Below, one piece after another: positions 17,326 to 25,364 of a DNA stretch of 64,000 nucleotides. The notes under the pieces were generated by a model. That model worked only from the letters and a program-made list of their open reading frames with translations, was not told the origin of the DNA and ran no database searches. Source of the stretch: Paenibacillus sp. PL2-23 (GTDB lineage Bacteria > Bacillota > Bacilli > Paenibacillales > Paenibacillaceae); NCBI RefSeq assembly GCF_040834005.1, contig NZ_CP162129.1:2132001-2196000 (forward strand), written 5' to 3'. The position numbers and the translations under genes are program-made. Every line of letters begins with the position of its first letter. Position 1 is the first letter of the stretch.

Positions 17326-18327
17326 TTAATAAGTATTGGATTGTGCGGTGGAGCCGTTAATCTTGATCGTGCCGCTCGTATTCTTCACACCGTAGGACCC
17401 CACAGAGATGGAAGCGCCGGTCATCGTAATATTGGCTGTGCCCGGAGATGGATTAAGCTGGAACAGCTTAGCGCCAGGCACTTGTACGTTAATTCCGTTA
17501 ATGGTGATGTTCTTCGTGGAGGTATTGTTCTGGTTGACCCATGTGAAGACGGCCAGATTGTAATAATTGTTCGGGCTTTCCCCAACCACAGTTAGATTAT
17601 TAATCGTTGCCGTTACATTCTGGTTGTCATCGTTGTTCCAGCCGAACTGAATAGGTGCGCCGTTGCGAAGCATACGAATCTCAACGTTCTCAATCGTCAT
17701 ATTACGGTAAAGCTTAATGGCGTCGTCGCCCGTCTTAATATAGCTGTTCTTGATGGAGGAGCCATTGGAGCCGATAAAGCCGTCGCTATTGTTCTGGTCG
17801 CCGCCTCGATTATCGATTAATCGAACGTTGTCGGCATGGATAATCGTGCTGGTGCCGTAGCCGGAGATATGATACCCCCGCGGATTCAGGGATTTCAGCT
17901 TTTTCACATATAAGGTGCCAGTGCCTACCATTTCAATCGCATTGTGCTGCCATGGATTTAGACCGCGATTTTGTGTGTAACGCTGTTCGGAGGTGCCGTA
18001 TATTTCGGAGGTGTTCCAGTTCTCGCCTTCAATGGTGGCATTGCCATAAAACTTGAAGCCGCCTGTTACCCGAACATTGGCTTTAATAATGACCTTCGTG
18101 ACAGTGGTAGGCACATTATAATAGAAGCCTTGGATGGAGCCGCTGGAGGTGAAGGTCAGCGTACCTGTTGAAGCATTCCAGGTTAAGTTGCCCGTGTACG
18201 ATAACCCTCCTGGTCCAGTTGCAGCGTGAGCCTTGGAGGCCGGCGTCAGCGAATACGAGACGCTTAGAAGGAGAATCAAAGACATTACTAGCAGAGTCAA
18301 TCGGTTAAAACGATTCATTGTCAACAA
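17326..18327 (-). CDS. Secreted right-handed beta-helix glycosidase (GH49/GH28-like)
   Basis: This is a 333-residue secreted protein with a signal peptide of about 35 residues ending SKAHA. The remainder is a beta-helix. SDG at 181-183 and GDDA at 200-203, followed by IQFGWN, match the acidic cluster and following strand of clan GH-N, closest in feel to GH49 dextranases. The start is TTG 18327, with AGGA 7 nt upstream; ATG 18318 is an alternative. No carbohydrate-binding or anchoring module is attached, so it should be freely secreted. A cre-like box lies about 60 bp upstream. It is convergent with the giant enzyme and probably acts on the same polymer. Confidence 0.75.
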   Translation of the reverse strand: MLTMNRFNRLTLLVMSLILLLSVSYSLTPASKAHAATGPGGLSYTGNLTWNASTGTLTFTSSGSIQGFYYNVPTTVTKVIIKANVRVTGGFKFYGNATIEGENWNTSEIYGTSEQRYTQNRGLNPWQHNAIEMVGTGTLYVKKLKSLNPRGYHISGYGTSTIIHADNVRLIDNRGGDQNNSDGFIGSNGSSIKNSYIKTGDDAIKLYRNMTIENVEIRMLRNGAPIQFGWNNDDNQNVTATINNLTVVGESPNNYYNLAVFTWVNQNNTSTKNITINGINVQVPGAKLFQLNPSPGTANITMTGASISVGSYGVKNTSGTIKINGSTAQSNTY

Positions 18328-18386
18328 ATCATTTTCCTGCCCTTCGTTATGGTTTAGTTTTCACCGCGGTTGAAAACATTTCCAGT

Positions 18387-18400
18387 ATAAAACGCTTACA
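18387..18400 (-). promoter_or_regulatory. Cre-like box upstream of the small beta-helix enzyme
   Basis: On the minus strand the site reads TGTAAGCGTTTTAT. It shares AAGCGTTTTAT with the box before the importer operon at 1282. It lies 60-73 bp upstream of the TTG start. Confidence 0.5.
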
Positions 18401-18450
18401 TTGTTTCGGCTAGGGTGAAATAATGTAAGAGGGTGGAAAATATATCACTA

Positions 18451-18480
18451 AAAAGTGCCCGGCCTGCTGCGGCCGGGCAT
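18451..18480 (-). terminator. Terminator after the AraC gene at 18.5 kb
   Basis: On the minus strand a 9-bp GC-rich stem (TGCCCGGCC and complement) with a 6-nt loop is followed by CTTTTT. It lies just beyond the AraC stop. Confidence 0.85.
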
Positions 18481-18502
18481 TGCTGTGTACGGAATAATGG
18501 GG

Positions 18503-19357
18503 CTACCTAGTCCTTCTCCACTGACTCGGTGTAGCTCCAATAAAGCGCTTGAATACAGTAGCGAAATGCTGGCTGGAGGGGTAGCCAAGGCGATAGGCAA
18601 TATCCGTTATGGAATCCTGGGAGCCTTCTAATTGACGGCAGGCTTCCTTCACACGAAGTCTTTCGGCAAAGGTGATGGGAGGTTCACCTGTATAGCTTTG
18701 AAAAGTACGATAAAAGTGGGAAGAGCTGACGCCAGTCATTTGGGCCAATTCGTTGACCGTGGGCCGCCACTCGGGCTCCTTGCCCATCCTTTCAATTAGT
18801 TCTTCGAAACGAAGCTTCAAGTCGGCAGCTATTTCGTGCGAACCAGAATGTGGAGCAATGATCGCTAGTATGGCTTTAATCAATGCAGCTCGTACCGCAA
18901 CGCTCTGAAGTGCGTTCCTGAATAGAAGTGTGTGCTTCAGTCTCTTCAGGGCTTCAAAGGAAGCCCATCCAACGTGCTTGACGCGAGGCAATTCAGCTAA
19001 TGCATGTTGGATATGCATTAGCTCCTCTGTCGTGAAGCCGAGCCAGCCAATTGGAGCAGGCTCCTCTACAATAAGCCACCAAAATTTACAGGGCTCAATG
19101 ACATTAAAGCTTCCCCTATGCTTCTCCCCGGGACGAGAATGAAAGACTTGTCCTGCTGTTGTCTCGTAGTGCTCTTCACCTAGCGCCCATCCAGCTTTGC
19201 CGCGTTCAATGAACACAAATTCATAACAGCCTGGATGCTGGTGCTCTGTGAGAGGCAGTGCTTTGCGCACTTCATCGGATCCCAGCATGACAAGCTCAGG
19301 AACGAAGCGTAAGTCCGAATCGTGCTCCTTATTATAGGTCCAGCGGTTTGTTGTCAT
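18503..19357 (-). CDS. AraC family transcriptional regulator
   Basis: This 284-residue regulator has an N-terminal cupin sensor (HQHPGCYEFVFIERG, then RPGEKHRGSF) and a C-terminal double helix-turn-helix ending GATPSQWRRTR. ATG 19357 is preferred because GGAG lies 5 nt upstream. The longer reading from TTG 19387 has no ribosome binding site and would run through a repeated operator-like element. It is divergent from a PhyH-family oxygenase, its likely target. Two identical 12-bp repeats spaced 19 bp sit directly upstream, so autoregulation is likely. Confidence 0.9.
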   Translation of the reverse strand: MTTNRWTYNKEHDSDLRFVPELVMLGSDEVRKALPLTEHQHPGCYEFVFIERGKAGWALGEEHYETTAGQVFHSRPGEKHRGSFNVIEPCKFWWLIVEEPAPIGWLGFTTEELMHIQHALAELPRVKHVGWASFEALKRLKHTLLFRNALQSVAVRAALIKAILAIIAPHSGSHEIAADLKLRFEELIERMGKEPEWRPTVNELAQMTGVSSSHFYRTFQSYTGEPPITFAERLRVKEACRQLEGSQDSITDIAYRLGYPSSQHFATVFKRFIGATPSQWRRTR

Positions 19358-19365
19358 GGGATCTC

Positions 19366-19396
19366 CAATGTTTCTAAATGTATTCAATGTTTCTAA
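19366..19396. promoter_or_regulatory. 12-bp direct repeat, 19-bp period (probable AraC operator)
   Basis: CAATGTTTCTAA occurs at 19366-19377 and again at 19385-19396. A 19-bp period places both copies on nearly the same DNA face, as expected for the tandem half-sites of AraC proteins. It lies immediately upstream of the AraC start, on the side facing the divergent oxygenase gene. Confidence 0.55.
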
Positions 19397-19478
19397 TACT
19401 ACTCGTGAATAACCCGAACGTCAATCGATGATAACGTGCGTTAAGATGAGAGCAATCTTGACGAAGGAGGACACAGAG

Positions 19479-20315
19479 ATGAGCCTGCAAGCAGAACGTG
19501 CATACAAAATTACTGCGAACGACAAAGAGGTGTTTCATCGAGACGGATATTGGATTAGTCCCAAATTGATCGACGACGATCAAATCGAGAGGCTGCGCAA
19601 GGCGCATGAGCGCATCTGGTCGGGAGATTATGACGGTGATGGATTGCCGATGAACCCCTTCCGCCTTCCCGATAATCCGCACGCTCTGCGAAAATTGGAT
19701 AACGGCTGGTGGATTAACGATGAAGTTCGTGGAGTGGTCACTGATCCCTTCATCGGCGAGCTGGCTGCGGACTTGCTGGATACGGATGAAATTCGGTTAT
19801 GGCATGATCAGGTCATCTATAAACCGGGCGTCGGCTTGAACGTCTCGCAGGACGGGAATGTCGGCTGGCATCAGGATTATGGATATTGGCTATGCTCCAA
19901 TAGTTCAGACATGATTACCGTTTGGATTGCTCTTCAGGATACAGACCTCACGAATGGCGCAATGTCGACCATTCTTGGTTCGCACAAGTGGGGACTTATT
20001 CAAGGCAGCGATTCTTTCTTCAACCAAAACATGGAGGAGCTGAAGGAAAAGCATGCTGGGGGGCGTGATTGGGTGGAAGAGCCGTGTATCCTCAAAGCAG
20101 GGCAAGCCAGCTTCCATCATGGCCTTACGTTCCATGGATCAGGACCAAACCAAACGTTGAATCCGCGGCTGTCTATCGTGGCGCATGTAATGAAAGGCGG
20201 CACCCGTTACCGTGCAGGCATCCAGCGGCATGATAACATTCGCTTATTAGGTCCACGGCCGGTTGACGGGCAGGCGTTCGACAATGACTATTTCCCGGTA
20301 TTGTTCCAGCGATAG
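19479..20315 (+). CDS. Phytanoyl-CoA dioxygenase (PhyH) family oxygenase
   Basis: This 278-residue cytoplasmic protein of the Fe(II)/2-oxoglutarate oxygenase superfamily has the iron-binding H-x-D pair in GWHQDYGYW. A distal histidine lies in LTFHGSGPN, and an arginine suited to 2-oxoglutarate in NPRLSIV. ATG 19479 has AAGGAGG 8 nt upstream; in-frame ATGs before it lack one. The family hydroxylates varied small molecules, and substrates in glycan loci are generally unknown. It is divergent from an AraC regulator and followed by a strong terminator, so it is transcribed alone. Confidence 0.85.
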   Translation: MSLQAERAYKITANDKEVFHRDGYWISPKLIDDDQIERLRKAHERIWSGDYDGDGLPMNPFRLPDNPHALRKLDNGWWINDEVRGVVTDPFIGELAADLLDTDEIRLWHDQVIYKPGVGLNVSQDGNVGWHQDYGYWLCSNSSDMITVWIALQDTDLTNGAMSTILGSHKWGLIQGSDSFFNQNMEELKEKHAGGRDWVEEPCILKAGQASFHHGLTFHGSGPNQTLNPRLSIVAHVMKGGTRYRAGIQRHDNIRLLGPRPVDGQAFDNDYFPVLFQR

Positions 20316-20399
20316 ATATTCACTCGATTGCTCAAGAAGGGTGGAGAGCTACAGGTAGCCTGAAAGCTATAGAGGACCTGTTCAATCCACATATAGAAA

Positions 20400-20440
20400 C
20401 GCAAGGAAGACGGCAGGCGCTACCTGCCGTCTTCCTTGCG
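20400..20440. terminator. Convergent terminator between PhyH and AraC genes
   Basis: CGCAAGGAAGACGGCAGG pairs perfectly with CCTGCCGTCTTCCTTGCG across a 5-nt loop, an 18-bp stem. It lies between the PhyH stop (20315) and the AraC stop (20482). Confidence 0.85.
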
Positions 20441-20481
20441 ATTCTCACGCGCAGGCGTGCCGCCCATGGCTCGCCAGACTG

Positions 20482-21336
20482 CTACACGCGCCTTGCCTGC
20501 TCCCGAAACTTGAGGGGAGTGACCCCGACGTATTGCTTGAACAGCTTGCAGAAGTATGAAGGGTTGGAAAAGCCGATATCCAAAGCGATGGCGCTGATCG
20601 TCAGTGAAGTCGTCTCCAGCAGCCTGCACGCTTCCTTAATGCGCCGCCCAAGCATGTAGTCGGTGATGCTGCTGCCGGTTATTTGCGTAAACGAGTGGGA
20701 CACATAGTAGGGAGACAAATGCAGGTCCGCGGCCAGCTGCTCAAGGCTTAGCTTCTCCTTGTAATGATCCTCCAGCCACAGGATGACGGCTTCAATATGA
20801 TGGGGCATCCGCTTGGGCAGCTCCTTCGCCTCCAGTCTCCGGTCATACGCCGACAGAGAGTGCAAGCAGCTTAGCAGAAGCAGCCCGTACTCGTCCGCCT
20901 GCTTGTCGTATGGCACGGTGCTCAGATGCCGGACGAGACGATCGAACGCCTCCTCCAGCTCCGGGCCGAGCTTCGGATGGCGAAATGACTGCTGCTGCAG
21001 TCCGCTCTTCCACAGGCTTTGAAACAAGTGGCGGATGCGTCCGAACGGTTGAATGTACGCCTCCACCGCGTGCGGATCGAACATGAGAACGGTCCGCACG
21101 AAGCGGTCGCTCACGACCAAACGATGCAATTGGAACGGCTGAAAAAGCAGCAGCGTGCCTGGCTCGATGGGGAGCATACGATGTCCGACAATGGCGGTTC
21201 CCGTTCCTTCATACACATAAAGCAGCTCCATCGCTTGGTGAAAATGGAACACCTCCCACTGCTGGGACTCGCTTGTCTTGCGATAGTTAATATGAAACGG
21301 CTCTCTGCGCAGATTCACGTTCGTGCTGAGCTTCAT
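20482..21336 (-). CDS. AraC family transcriptional regulator
   Basis: This 284-residue regulator has a cupin half (FHFHQAMELLYVYEG) and a C-terminal AraC double helix-turn-helix, with the second helix pair near DIGFSNPSYFCKLFKQ and the ending GVTPLKFREQ. GGAGG lies 9 nt before the ATG. It is divergent from a secreted beta-helix/Fn3/CBM3 enzyme. The shared 239-bp region holds a cre-like box and a 21-bp tandem repeat, so this protein probably controls the enzyme and itself. Confidence 0.92.
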   Translation of the reverse strand: MKLSTNVNLRREPFHINYRKTSESQQWEVFHFHQAMELLYVYEGTGTAIVGHRMLPIEPGTLLLFQPFQLHRLVVSDRFVRTVLMFDPHAVEAYIQPFGRIRHLFQSLWKSGLQQQSFRHPKLGPELEEAFDRLVRHLSTVPYDKQADEYGLLLLSCLHSLSAYDRRLEAKELPKRMPHHIEAVILWLEDHYKEKLSLEQLAADLHLSPYYVSHSFTQITGSSITDYMLGRRIKEACRLLETTSLTISAIALDIGFSNPSYFCKLFKQYVGVTPLKFREQARRV

Positions 21337-21366
21337 CCTTTCATTCCTCCTCTACCCGCCGCAATC

Positions 21367-21380
21367 TGGAAGCGCTTACT
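21367..21380 (+). promoter_or_regulatory. Cre-like box in the AraC/beta-helix divergent region
   Basis: TGGAAGCGCTTACT differs little from the CcpA consensus. It lies 31 bp from the AraC start and about 200 bp from the enzyme start, so it may chiefly affect the regulator. Confidence 0.5.
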
Positions 21381-21399
21381 AGATACTCTTAGTATAACA

Positions 21400-21441
21400 G
21401 CAATCCATGACTATGATAGCGCAATTGATGACTATGTTTCC
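21400..21441. promoter_or_regulatory. 21-bp tandem repeat (probable AraC operator)
   Basis: GCAATnnATGACTATG occurs at 21400-21415 and 21421-21436, in two adjacent 21-bp units with 16 of 21 bases identical. Two helical turns is the spacing expected for paired AraC half-sites. The repeat lies centrally between the two divergent genes. Confidence 0.6.
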
Positions 21442-21465
21442 CGTACAGGTCTGATAATCTTAGCA

Positions 21466-21480
21466 TGTAAGCGCTGTACA
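21466..21480 (+). promoter_or_regulatory. Second cre-like box before the beta-helix/CBM3 gene
   Basis: TGTAAGCGCTGTACA carries the AAGCGCT core and is nearly palindromic. It lies about 96 bp upstream of the preferred start codon. Function inferred. Confidence 0.4.
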
Positions 21481-21575
21481 CAACCGAGCTTAGCGTGAGC
21501 GAAGCAGAGGTGCAGCCTGCAAATACCAAGGAGGTAGTGAGGTTGTCAGCTAAAAAATTCGAGGAGGGATTCATG

Positions 21576-23333
21576 ATGAAAGCTATCAAAACGAAAGCAA
21601 GGCTGATCGCACTTGCACTCATTCTCGGCATATCTGCCACAGGTATATTCCCCGGCTCCTCTACCGCAGAGGCTGCTAACGTCTACGTGGATACTGTGGG
21701 TGAGATTCGTGCGGCACTGCAGAACGCACAGCCAGGCGATACGATTCTGGTCGCTCCGGGCACTTATGAATGGACAACGACGACGCAGGTCGGCACAAAG
21801 GATGCCTATTATTATTCGACAAGCAACGGCACCTCGGCGAATCCAATCACAATCAAGAGTCAGGATCCCGCGAATAAGGCTGTGTTAAAAGGCGGCAGCA
21901 TTTCGAGCGCTGGCTATACGCTCTATTTGACCGGCGATTATTGGGTTGTGAAGGATCTTCATGTGACGTATGGTCAAAAGGGAATTATACTCGACAACTC
22001 CAATTACACAAAGATTGATGGCGTAACGGTATCTTATGTCGGCCAAGAGGGCATTCATGTTCGTGACGGAAGCTCCAACGTAACCATCGAGAACAGCACG
22101 ATCCAGAATACCGGCGCGACAGGGACCTCCACTGATTTGGGCTTCGCGGAAGGTATCTACATCGGCTCCGACCGATCGGTGTGGGATGTCAACTCGTCTA
22201 CGGGGTACAATCGGATGGTTCACCATACGACGGTTCGTAATAACACGATTGGACCCGGTGTTGGCGCCGAATCGCTTGATATTAAGGAAGGCACCTCGGG
22301 TACTCTGATTGAAGGCAACACCTTCCTTGGAGCGGGCATCTCCGGCCAGAACTTCTCCGACAGCTTTATTGATGTGAAGGGCGTCAACGTTACGATCCGC
22401 AACAATGTAGGCTATCGTCAAAACAATGGAGGCATTACGAAGGATATTGCTGAAGTAAATCGTACCAGCTCGAGTCCTTGGTGCCCAGCGGCGGAGACGT
22501 CCAATGGCAGCTTGACGAATACAGCGGATGGCAACACCTACACCAATAATACATTCCATGCGGGCAATCCGCCCGTGACGGACACGCAAGCGCCAACCGC
22601 GCCAACTGGGCTTAATGCAAATGCGGCTTCCGGCAGCCAGATCAATCTGAGCTGGACGGCTTCGACCGATAACGTCGCTGTTACAGGCTACCGTGTATAC
22701 CGCAATAGTGTGCAGGTAGGCACAACGGCCAGTACCTCTTATAGTGATACGGGATTGAATGCGGCCACCTCGTACAGCTACACCGTTCGAGCTTACGATG
22801 CGGCAGGCAACCTGTCGGCGAACAGCAATACAGCGAGCGCGACCACCACAAGCGGCGGCGGGACACCTCCTGCCTCAACCTTGAAGGTACAGTACCAGGA
22901 AGGAGACGGGGGGGTAACAGGAGACAACGACATCCGGCCTTATATCCAGATCGTGAATACGGGAACGTCAGCGGTGCCCTTAAGCGAGCTGAAGGTGCGT
23001 TATTACTTCAAGAAAGAAGCAAGCGTGAATCAGCAATTTGCAGTAGACTACGCTATGATGGGGAAATCCAACGTAACCGGCACATTCCAAGCAGTGAGCC
23101 CGGCTACCTCGACGGCTGATACGTATCTGGAAGTTGGCTTCAAGGCGGGAGCAGGCAGTATTGCGGCAGGCTCCCATACAGGCTCGATCAAGCTGCGCAT
23201 AAACAACAGCGACTGGTCGAATTACAACGAGTCCAACGATTACTCCTATAACGCCGCTTACACTACCTTAGCGGATTATTCGAAGGTGACGCTGTACCAC
23301 AACGGCACGCTTGTATGGGGAACAGCTCCGTAG
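21576..23333 (+). CDS. Secreted beta-helix polysaccharide-degrading enzyme with Fn3 and CBM3 modules
   Basis: This 585-residue secreted protein has a signal peptide (1-30, ending STAEA). A right-handed parallel beta-helix (about 33-325) begins with the polysaccharide-lyase-like phrase QPGDTILVAPGTYEW and contains repeated turns such as TIRNNVGY. A fibronectin type III module (335-427) and a C-terminal CBM3 (435-585), a family that often binds cellulose, follow. ATG 21576 has GAGGAGGG 7 nt upstream. The catalytic class could be a polysaccharide lyase (PL6- or PL9-like) or a GH28-related hydrolase; no decisive catalytic residue was identified. The CBM3 suggests it works on plant cell wall. Confidence 0.78.
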   Translation: MKAIKTKARLIALALILGISATGIFPGSSTAEAANVYVDTVGEIRAALQNAQPGDTILVAPGTYEWTTTTQVGTKDAYYYSTSNGTSANPITIKSQDPANKAVLKGGSISSAGYTLYLTGDYWVVKDLHVTYGQKGIILDNSNYTKIDGVTVSYVGQEGIHVRDGSSNVTIENSTIQNTGATGTSTDLGFAEGIYIGSDRSVWDVNSSTGYNRMVHHTTVRNNTIGPGVGAESLDIKEGTSGTLIEGNTFLGAGISGQNFSDSFIDVKGVNVTIRNNVGYRQNNGGITKDIAEVNRTSSSPWCPAAETSNGSLTNTADGNTYTNNTFHAGNPPVTDTQAPTAPTGLNANAASGSQINLSWTASTDNVAVTGYRVYRNSVQVGTTASTSYSDTGLNAATSYSYTVRAYDAAGNLSANSNTASATTTSGGGTPPASTLKVQYQEGDGGVTGDNDIRPYIQIVNTGTSAVPLSELKVRYYFKKEASVNQQFAVDYAMMGKSNVTGTFQAVSPATSTADTYLEVGFKAGAGSIAAGSHTGSIKLRINNSDWSNYNESNDYSYNAAYTTLADYSKVTLYHNGTLVWGTAP

Positions 23334-23365
23334 ACGGGATTAAACGAATTTTTGTGGTCGTTCTC

Positions 23366-23395
23366 AGCCTAGAAGTTCAGACATCATTCTAGGCT
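23366..23395 (+). terminator. Possible terminator after the beta-helix/CBM3 gene
   Basis: AGCCTAGAA / TTCTAGGCT gives a 9-bp stem with a 12-nt loop and only TTG after it. It is weak, but it is the only hairpin I see in the 163-bp gap. Confidence 0.4.
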
Positions 23396-23496
23396 TGGGT
23401 GCGATCGTATATTCTGGAGCGAGTCCTGCCAGCCATATCTTGAGATCAACTCCCTCGCTGATCGGCTTATGGTGAGAATTCAGCATGCTATTAACA

Positions 23497-24333
23497 TTAA
23501 TCATTATGGGGGCGTTGCTTATAATAGTCTTTCACGCGGGGCCTGATCGCCTTCGAGGGGCTGTAGCCTCTCGTTTTTTTAAATTGCTTGCTGAAATAAT
23601 AAATGTTGGGATAGCCAAGCGCGTCCGCGACTTCACCCACAGTCATGCCGTGCTGGCTGAGCAGCAGCTCCGCGCGTTCGATTTTTTTGTCAATGATATA
23701 GCTTTCGACCGTCTGTCCCATCGTTTCCTTGAACTTGGAGGAGAAGTAGCGAGGGGATAGGAAGGCTTGCTTGGCTAGCTCCGCAATGCTCCCAGCTCCC
23801 GCGGGATTCTCTCGTATGGAGGCGGCGATTCGTGCCATCGTCTCGTAATGAGGGCTGCGCACGCGCGGCGATTCCTGCTCGATCGGCAGGCTCTCTCGTT
23901 CCACATGCATGAGCAGCAGCTTCAGAAGCATAACGGCTTCCTCCTCGCAGCGGTGTTCCCGAAAAGTTAAGACGTGCACGTACCTGTCCAAATAAGCCTC
24001 GAAGGGCGATGGCGAGTCAAGCCTGCAGGATGAAGGAAGAGAGGACAACGAATCGGGAGGCCCGCCGATATTATGGAAATGGATATAGGTTACCACAAGG
24101 GGATGGTCGGGATCATGCCAAGCATCTACCCGGTCGCCAGGCCGGAACAAATAGCAGTCTTGTGCTCCCAGTCTTCTCTCCTCGCCGTTCAGAACGAGGC
24201 GCCCCTCTCCCCGCCACACATACCAAAGATCGTAATCCTGGAATGGATGATCGCTCCGATTCCACTTCCATGAGCGTTCGCAGGCGACCTTGCCATAGGC
24301 TTCGCCAATGCTATATGATGGTCTGTTCTCCAT
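23497..24333 (-). CDS. AraC family transcriptional regulator
   Basis: This 278-residue regulator has a cupin-type sensor half (LFRPGDRVDAW) and a C-terminal AraC double helix-turn-helix with EVADALGYPNIYYFSKQF and the ending GYSPSKA. AAGGAG lies 11 nt before the ATG. It is divergent from the second PhyH oxygenase across a very AT-rich 140-bp region. It is the fourth AraC protein in 15 kb, and the second paired with a PhyH gene. Confidence 0.92.
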   Translation of the reverse strand: MENRPSYSIGEAYGKVACERSWKWNRSDHPFQDYDLWYVWRGEGRLVLNGEERRLGAQDCYLFRPGDRVDAWHDPDHPLVVTYIHFHNIGGPPDSLSSLPSSCRLDSPSPFEAYLDRYVHVLTFREHRCEEEAVMLLKLLLMHVERESLPIEQESPRVRSPHYETMARIAASIRENPAGAGSIAELAKQAFLSPRYFSSKFKETMGQTVESYIIDKKIERAELLLSQHGMTVGEVADALGYPNIYYFSKQFKKTRGYSPSKAIRPRVKDYYKQRPHND

Positions 24334-24365
24334 TTACTGCATGGCTCCTTCTCTTCACTAGATTC

Positions 24366-24455
24366 GTCAAATTATATAAATAAACAATGAAAATATGACA
24401 TTTGATATATAACTTTTTTACTATAGCATGAACATATGCAATCAACAAATTTGAC
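24366..24455. promoter_or_regulatory. AT-rich divergent promoter region with inverted 8-bp copies
   Basis: GTCAAATT (24366-24373) and its complement AATTTGAC (24448-24455) lie at opposite ends of an AT-rich stretch between the AraC and PhyH genes. Each copy is close to one start codon. They could be sites for the same regulator acting in both directions. The evidence is only the repeat itself. Confidence 0.3.
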
Positions 24456-24473
24456 AAACAGGTGGTGCTTAAC

Positions 24474-25310
24474 ATGAGGGGAAGGGAAGGCTCGATTTCG
24501 CCCGAGGAAATTTCGAAACGGCTGTACCGGTATGATCAATTAGCAAGGACGTACGCTGGTGTGGATATGCTGGGAGAGCAGGAATGGAAGGCGTATAAGG
24601 AAGCTGGCTTTCTAGCGGTTGAGGGTGTGCTGGAGGAGCGGGAAATACAGGATGCGATTGATGCTATCATGTCTATGATCTTCGAGGATACCAAAGGGGC
24701 CTCCATTCAGTTCAGCAAGCCTTCAAGCGAGCTGAAGTCAAACGAGGAGAGGGAGCTGGCCGTGCGCAAGGTGCATCAATTCTCGGATCGCGATGACCGG
24801 CTCCGGCATGTGGCTTATCATCCAGACATACTGAGACCGGTTGAGGCCATTTTGGGCGAGAAGCCTAAGCTTGTACAGGACATGGCTTTGCTCAAGCCGC
24901 CGCATGGAGGCGGAGAGAAGCCATGGCACCAGGACATGGCGTACGGCAATCTGGCTTATGACAAGCCGGTGGTCGGCGTGTGGATCGCGCTTGATGAGGC
25001 GGCTCTGGACAATGGCTGCATGCATGTGCTGCCGGGCTCGCATGCTGACGGCGCCACTCCCCATTATGCCGTGCGCGATTGGCAGCTATGCGATTCCCAT
25101 GTGGCTGTGGAGAAGGACGTGGCGGTTCCGCTTAAGCCGGGCGGGCTCATGTTCTTCCATGGTCTGCTGAAGCATGGGACCCCTTATAATCTGTCGCCGA
25201 AGCGGCGCCGCGCTCTGCAATTCCATTATGTCGGCGAATCTGCGCGTAAGCTTAGTCCACAGGAATACAAGAGGACGTTCACCAATGAAATGTCCGGGGC
25301 AGAATGTTAA
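24474..25310 (+). CDS. Phytanoyl-CoA dioxygenase (PhyH) family oxygenase
   Basis: This 278-residue member of the Fe(II)/2-oxoglutarate oxygenases has the iron-binding pair in KPWHQDMAYG. The typical middle strand GVWIALDEAALDNGCMHVLPGSH follows, and the distal HG is in LLKHGTPYN, with an arginine-rich strand after it. ATG 24474 has AGGTGG 8 nt upstream; GTG codons at 24462 and 24465 are alternatives. It is only distantly similar to the PhyH protein at 19.5 kb. It is transcribed away from an AraC regulator and ends at a terminator. The substrate is unknown. Confidence 0.88.
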   Translation: MRGREGSISPEEISKRLYRYDQLARTYAGVDMLGEQEWKAYKEAGFLAVEGVLEEREIQDAIDAIMSMIFEDTKGASIQFSKPSSELKSNEERELAVRKVHQFSDRDDRLRHVAYHPDILRPVEAILGEKPKLVQDMALLKPPHGGGEKPWHQDMAYGNLAYDKPVVGVWIALDEAALDNGCMHVLPGSHADGATPHYAVRDWQLCDSHVAVEKDVAVPLKPGGLMFFHGLLKHGTPYNLSPKRRRALQFHYVGESARKLSPQEYKRTFTNEMSGAEC

Positions 25311-25325
25311 GAAACAAATAACAAA

Positions 25326-25359
25326 GAAGGCACCTCGTCTCGAGAGATGGGGTGCCTTC
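25326..25359. terminator. Convergent terminator between PhyH and anti-sigma genes
   Basis: GAAGGCACC pairs with GGTGCCTTC, with further pairing inside (TCTCGAGAGA). It lies 16 bp after one stop and 6 bp before the other. Confidence 0.85.
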
Positions 25360-25364
25360 GTTCC

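Noticed and set aside
24333-24346. Two-codon minigene (ATG CAG TAA) overlapping the start of the AraC gene on the minus strand
   Set aside because: The AAGGAG lies only 2 nt before it, too close to initiate there; it serves the AraC ATG instead.
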